In this document: in pieces, positions 7,103 to 8,466 of the stretch
Layout: every line of letters begins with the position of its first letter
How positions within the stretch are numbered: position 1 is the stretch's first letter
Assembly (NCBI GenBank): GCA_903932385.1
Contig: CAIZGA010000015.1
Location: 1 to 8,466, forward strand
Origin: an uncultured Acidobacteriota bacterium
GTDB lineage: Bacteria; Acidobacteriota; Terriglobia; Terriglobales; Acidobacteriaceae
DNA: 8,466 nt
Direction: 5' to 3'
Position numbers and translations under genes: made by a program
The notes under the pieces: generated by a model
What the model was told of the DNA's origin: nothing
Database searches by the model: none
Seen by the model: only the letters and a program-made list of their open reading frames with translations

Positions 7103-8039
7103 CGAAGACCTCCGAGAGCAGCGGTACGGCGCCCAGCAGGCCGGCGTAATTTCCCAGCTTCGCCGCCTGCACACGCGGACGAGAACCGCCAGCCCAGGCG
7201 TGACGATTCACATATTCCTGCACGAATGGAATGATGCTGTCAGCGCTCTGCATCACGCCGCCGCCGATGACGACAATCTCCGGATCATATGCGTGGATGT
7301 TGGCCACTGCATTCGAGGCCCAGACTTCGAGACAACGGTCACGCACAGCCAGCGATACAGCATCGCCCGCTTCGGCAAAATCAAACAAGTGTTTGAAATC
7401 AATTTCCGGCAGCGAGGCCAATGCGCTGGATGCAAAACCTGGCCATGACTTCGCCACCAGCGGCATCGACCAGCCGGAGGCCTCTGCTTCTGCGCAGCCG
7501 ATGTTGCCGCAGGCACAGATGCGTCCGTGGAAGTCGACCGGCAGATGGCCACCGAGGCAGCCGGCCTGCGCATGTTTGCCGCGCAACAGATGGCCCTGTA
7601 ACATGGCAGCGCCGCCGATGCCGGTGCCGAGGGTCATCATCACAACATCGTCGTAGCCCTGCGCTGCGCCGGCGTAGCGTTCTCCCAGCAGAGCGAGCCG
7701 AGCATCATTTTCCATACGCAGAGGCAGATTGAATTCGCGAAGGAACCACGCAGCCAGGTCGAAGTCTTTGGCATCTTCATATTTTTTCAGTGTGGAATAA
7801 ATCGTGCTGGAACGTACATCCACAATACCGGGAAAGCCAACGGCGACACCGGTGCAATCTGCAGCGGAAATTTTTGTCTGCGCCAGCAGCGAATGCAGCG
7901 TCTCCGCCAGCGATGGCAGCAGCGATTCGAGGCTTCGCGCCTGATGCGACGGCAGAGAAAACTGCGCGAGGATTTCACTGTCGCGTACGACTGCACAACC
8001 GATATGCGTTCCGCCCATGTCGAGAGAAATTGCCTGCAT
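7086..8039 (-). CDS. ROK-family sugar kinase
   Basis: ROK proteins are cytosolic sugar kinases or sugar-responsive repressors of the actin/hexokinase fold. This 317-residue protein has no N-terminal HTH, so it is a kinase rather than a repressor. The phosphate loop LDMGGTHIG is at 6-14, the catalytic Asp is in ENDAR (110-114, Asp112), and the second phosphate loop GTGIGG is at 138-143. The ROK zinc motif is complete: His165 with CACGNIGC (175-182) supplying three cysteines. The C-terminal adenosine region reads VVIGGGVMQ. The usual GExGH sugar-binding motif is replaced by AGCLGGH (159-165), so the Glu that contacts the sugar in glucose-type ROK kinases is not where expected. The ATG at 8039 is chosen because the nucleotide loop begins at residue 6 and GGGGA lies just upstream; a TTG at 8093 would extend into the transporter gene. 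It starts 10 bases after the transporter stop and overlaps the isomerase gene. Its substrate is probably mannose or a similar hexose. Confidence 0.92.
   Translation of the reverse strand: MQAISLDMGGTHIGCAVVRDSEILAQFSLPSHQARSLESLLPSLAETLHSLLAQTKISAADCTGVAVGFPGIVDVRSSTIYSTLKKYEDAKDFDLAAWFLREFNLPLRMENDARLALLGERYAGAAQGYDDVVMMTLGTGIGGAAMLQGHLLRGKHAQAGCLGGHLPVDFHGRICACGNIGCAEAEASGWSMPLVAKSWPGFASSALASLPEIDFKHLFDFAEAGDAVSLAVRDRCLEVWASNAVANIHAYDPEIVVIGGGVMQSADSIIPFVQEYVNRHAWAGGSRPRVQAAKLGNYAGLLGAVPLLSEVFDVSAA
7108..7113 (-). promoter_or_regulatory. Strong ribosome binding site inside the kinase gene
   Basis: On the minus strand GGAGGT ends 5 bases before the ATG at 7102. It lies within the last codons of the upstream kinase gene. 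It decides the isomerase start against the longer open frame reaching 7174. Confidence 0.75.
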
Positions 8040-8049
8040 GCCGTCCCCG

Positions 8050-8466
8050 TTAGAAATTGCGGCTTGCTGTTGTGAGAATAAAGACCGCCACAATCAGCAG
8101 AGCGACACCAGTAAATTGTATTGCCAGCGGCCTGCCGCCGGATTTGCGCCACTCGCCGGTGGCGATGCCGACCAGGCTGGCCGAGATGACGATGAGCGAC
8201 ATGTACAGCGGCCAGCCGAGAATCGGGCCGAGCGCGCCGAGTTTTACCGTGGCCACGCCATAGAGCAATGCGCTGCCGAACCAGAAGATTGCCATCAGTA
8301 AAGCCAGCAGCCAGTGGGACAACCCGCCGCGCGAAAATTTATCTCCACTGCGATTGCGGCGCAGCAGATAGAAGCAATAAGCGAGATTTGGTATCGCACC
8401 CGCCATCATAACCGGCAGCCAAACGGCATTCACCGCATTGAGCGGTGTTGCCCCATGCTGCTGAGC
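8050..8466 (-). CDS. rhaT: RhaT-family (DMT superfamily) sugar/proton symporter, C-terminal part
   Basis: Only the last 138 residues are present; the frame is open through base 8466, so the start lies to the right of the window. A GTG at 8433 could be taken for a start, but codons upstream of it continue the protein. About four membrane segments are visible: around AVWLPVMMAGAIPNLAYCFYLL, WLLALLMAIFWFGSALLYG, LGWPLYMSLIVISASLVGIATG, and the last 20 residues (FTGVALLIVAVFILTT). The patterns FWFGSALLYG, GPILGWPLYMSL and TGEWRKSGG match what I know of the L-rhamnose/proton symporter family. It is first in line before a sugar kinase and an isomerase, so it probably imports their sugar. No rhamnose isomerase or rhamnulokinase is seen here, so the substrate may not be rhamnose. 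Confidence 0.78.
   Translation of the reverse strand, partial: AQQHGATPLNAVNAVWLPVMMAGAIPNLAYCFYLLRRNRSGDKFSRGGLSHWLLALLMAIFWFGSALLYGVATVKLGALGPILGWPLYMSLIVISASLVGIATGEWRKSGGRPLAIQFTGVALLIVAVFILTTASRNF

Noticed and set aside
7103..7174. 24-residue N-terminal extension of the isomerase (MCRRRSWEITPACW)
   Set aside because: It would overlap the kinase gene by 89 bases and has unrelated composition. The ATG at 7102 has a strong GGAGGT and begins the conserved sequence.
8040..8093. 18-residue extension of the ROK kinase from a TTG
   Set aside because: It lies inside the transporter gene. The nucleotide-binding loop normally begins within the first ten residues, which the ATG at 8039 provides.

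Overview
The window looks like chromosomal DNA from a Gram-negative bacterium, most likely an Acidobacteriota (Terriglobia-type). This placement is an inference from three things: the lpt-rpoN gene order, a very long single LptC/LptA-like protein instead of separate lptC and lptA genes, and the particular two-domain type I phosphomannose isomerase. I see no insertion sequences, phage genes, CRISPR arrays, tRNA or rRNA. The window is almost entirely coding.

Region 1 (about 1-4641, all minus strand, read right to left) is a lipopolysaccharide-export and sigma-54 locus. It holds an 821-residue membrane-anchored LptC/OstA-type protein, then the ATPase LptB, then the sigma-54 factor RpoN, which runs off the left edge. 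The classical proteobacterial order is lptC-lptA-lptB-rpoN. Here the first two positions are filled by one long gene. LptB would power LPS extraction from the inner membrane, and the long periplasmic protein would supply the anchor and probably much of the bridge. RpoN has an Ala/Glu/Thr/Pro-rich insertion in its core-binding region. The 220-base gap before rpoN carries a perfect 12-base palindrome and other symmetric elements, so rpoN may also have its own control.

Region 2 (4642-5372) is a 101-base divergent intergenic region followed by the only plus-strand gene, a 209-residue soluble acidic protein that I do not recognise. A -10-like TAAAAT lies six bases before its ATG, which suggests a leaderless transcript. 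The gene ends tail-to-tail with Region 3: the two convergent genes share one CTAG, each reading TAG from its own strand.

Region 3 (5369-8466, minus strand, read right to left) is a compact sugar-use cassette. It contains the C-terminal part of a RhaT-family (DMT superfamily) sugar/proton symporter, a ROK-family sugar kinase 10 bases downstream, and a 577-residue type I mannose-6-phosphate isomerase-like protein whose start overlaps the kinase end by 17 bases. The simplest joint reading is sugar import, phosphorylation by the kinase, then isomerisation of the 6-phosphate to fructose 6-phosphate. Mannose or a related hexose is the best guess, but the substrate is not proven by the sequence.
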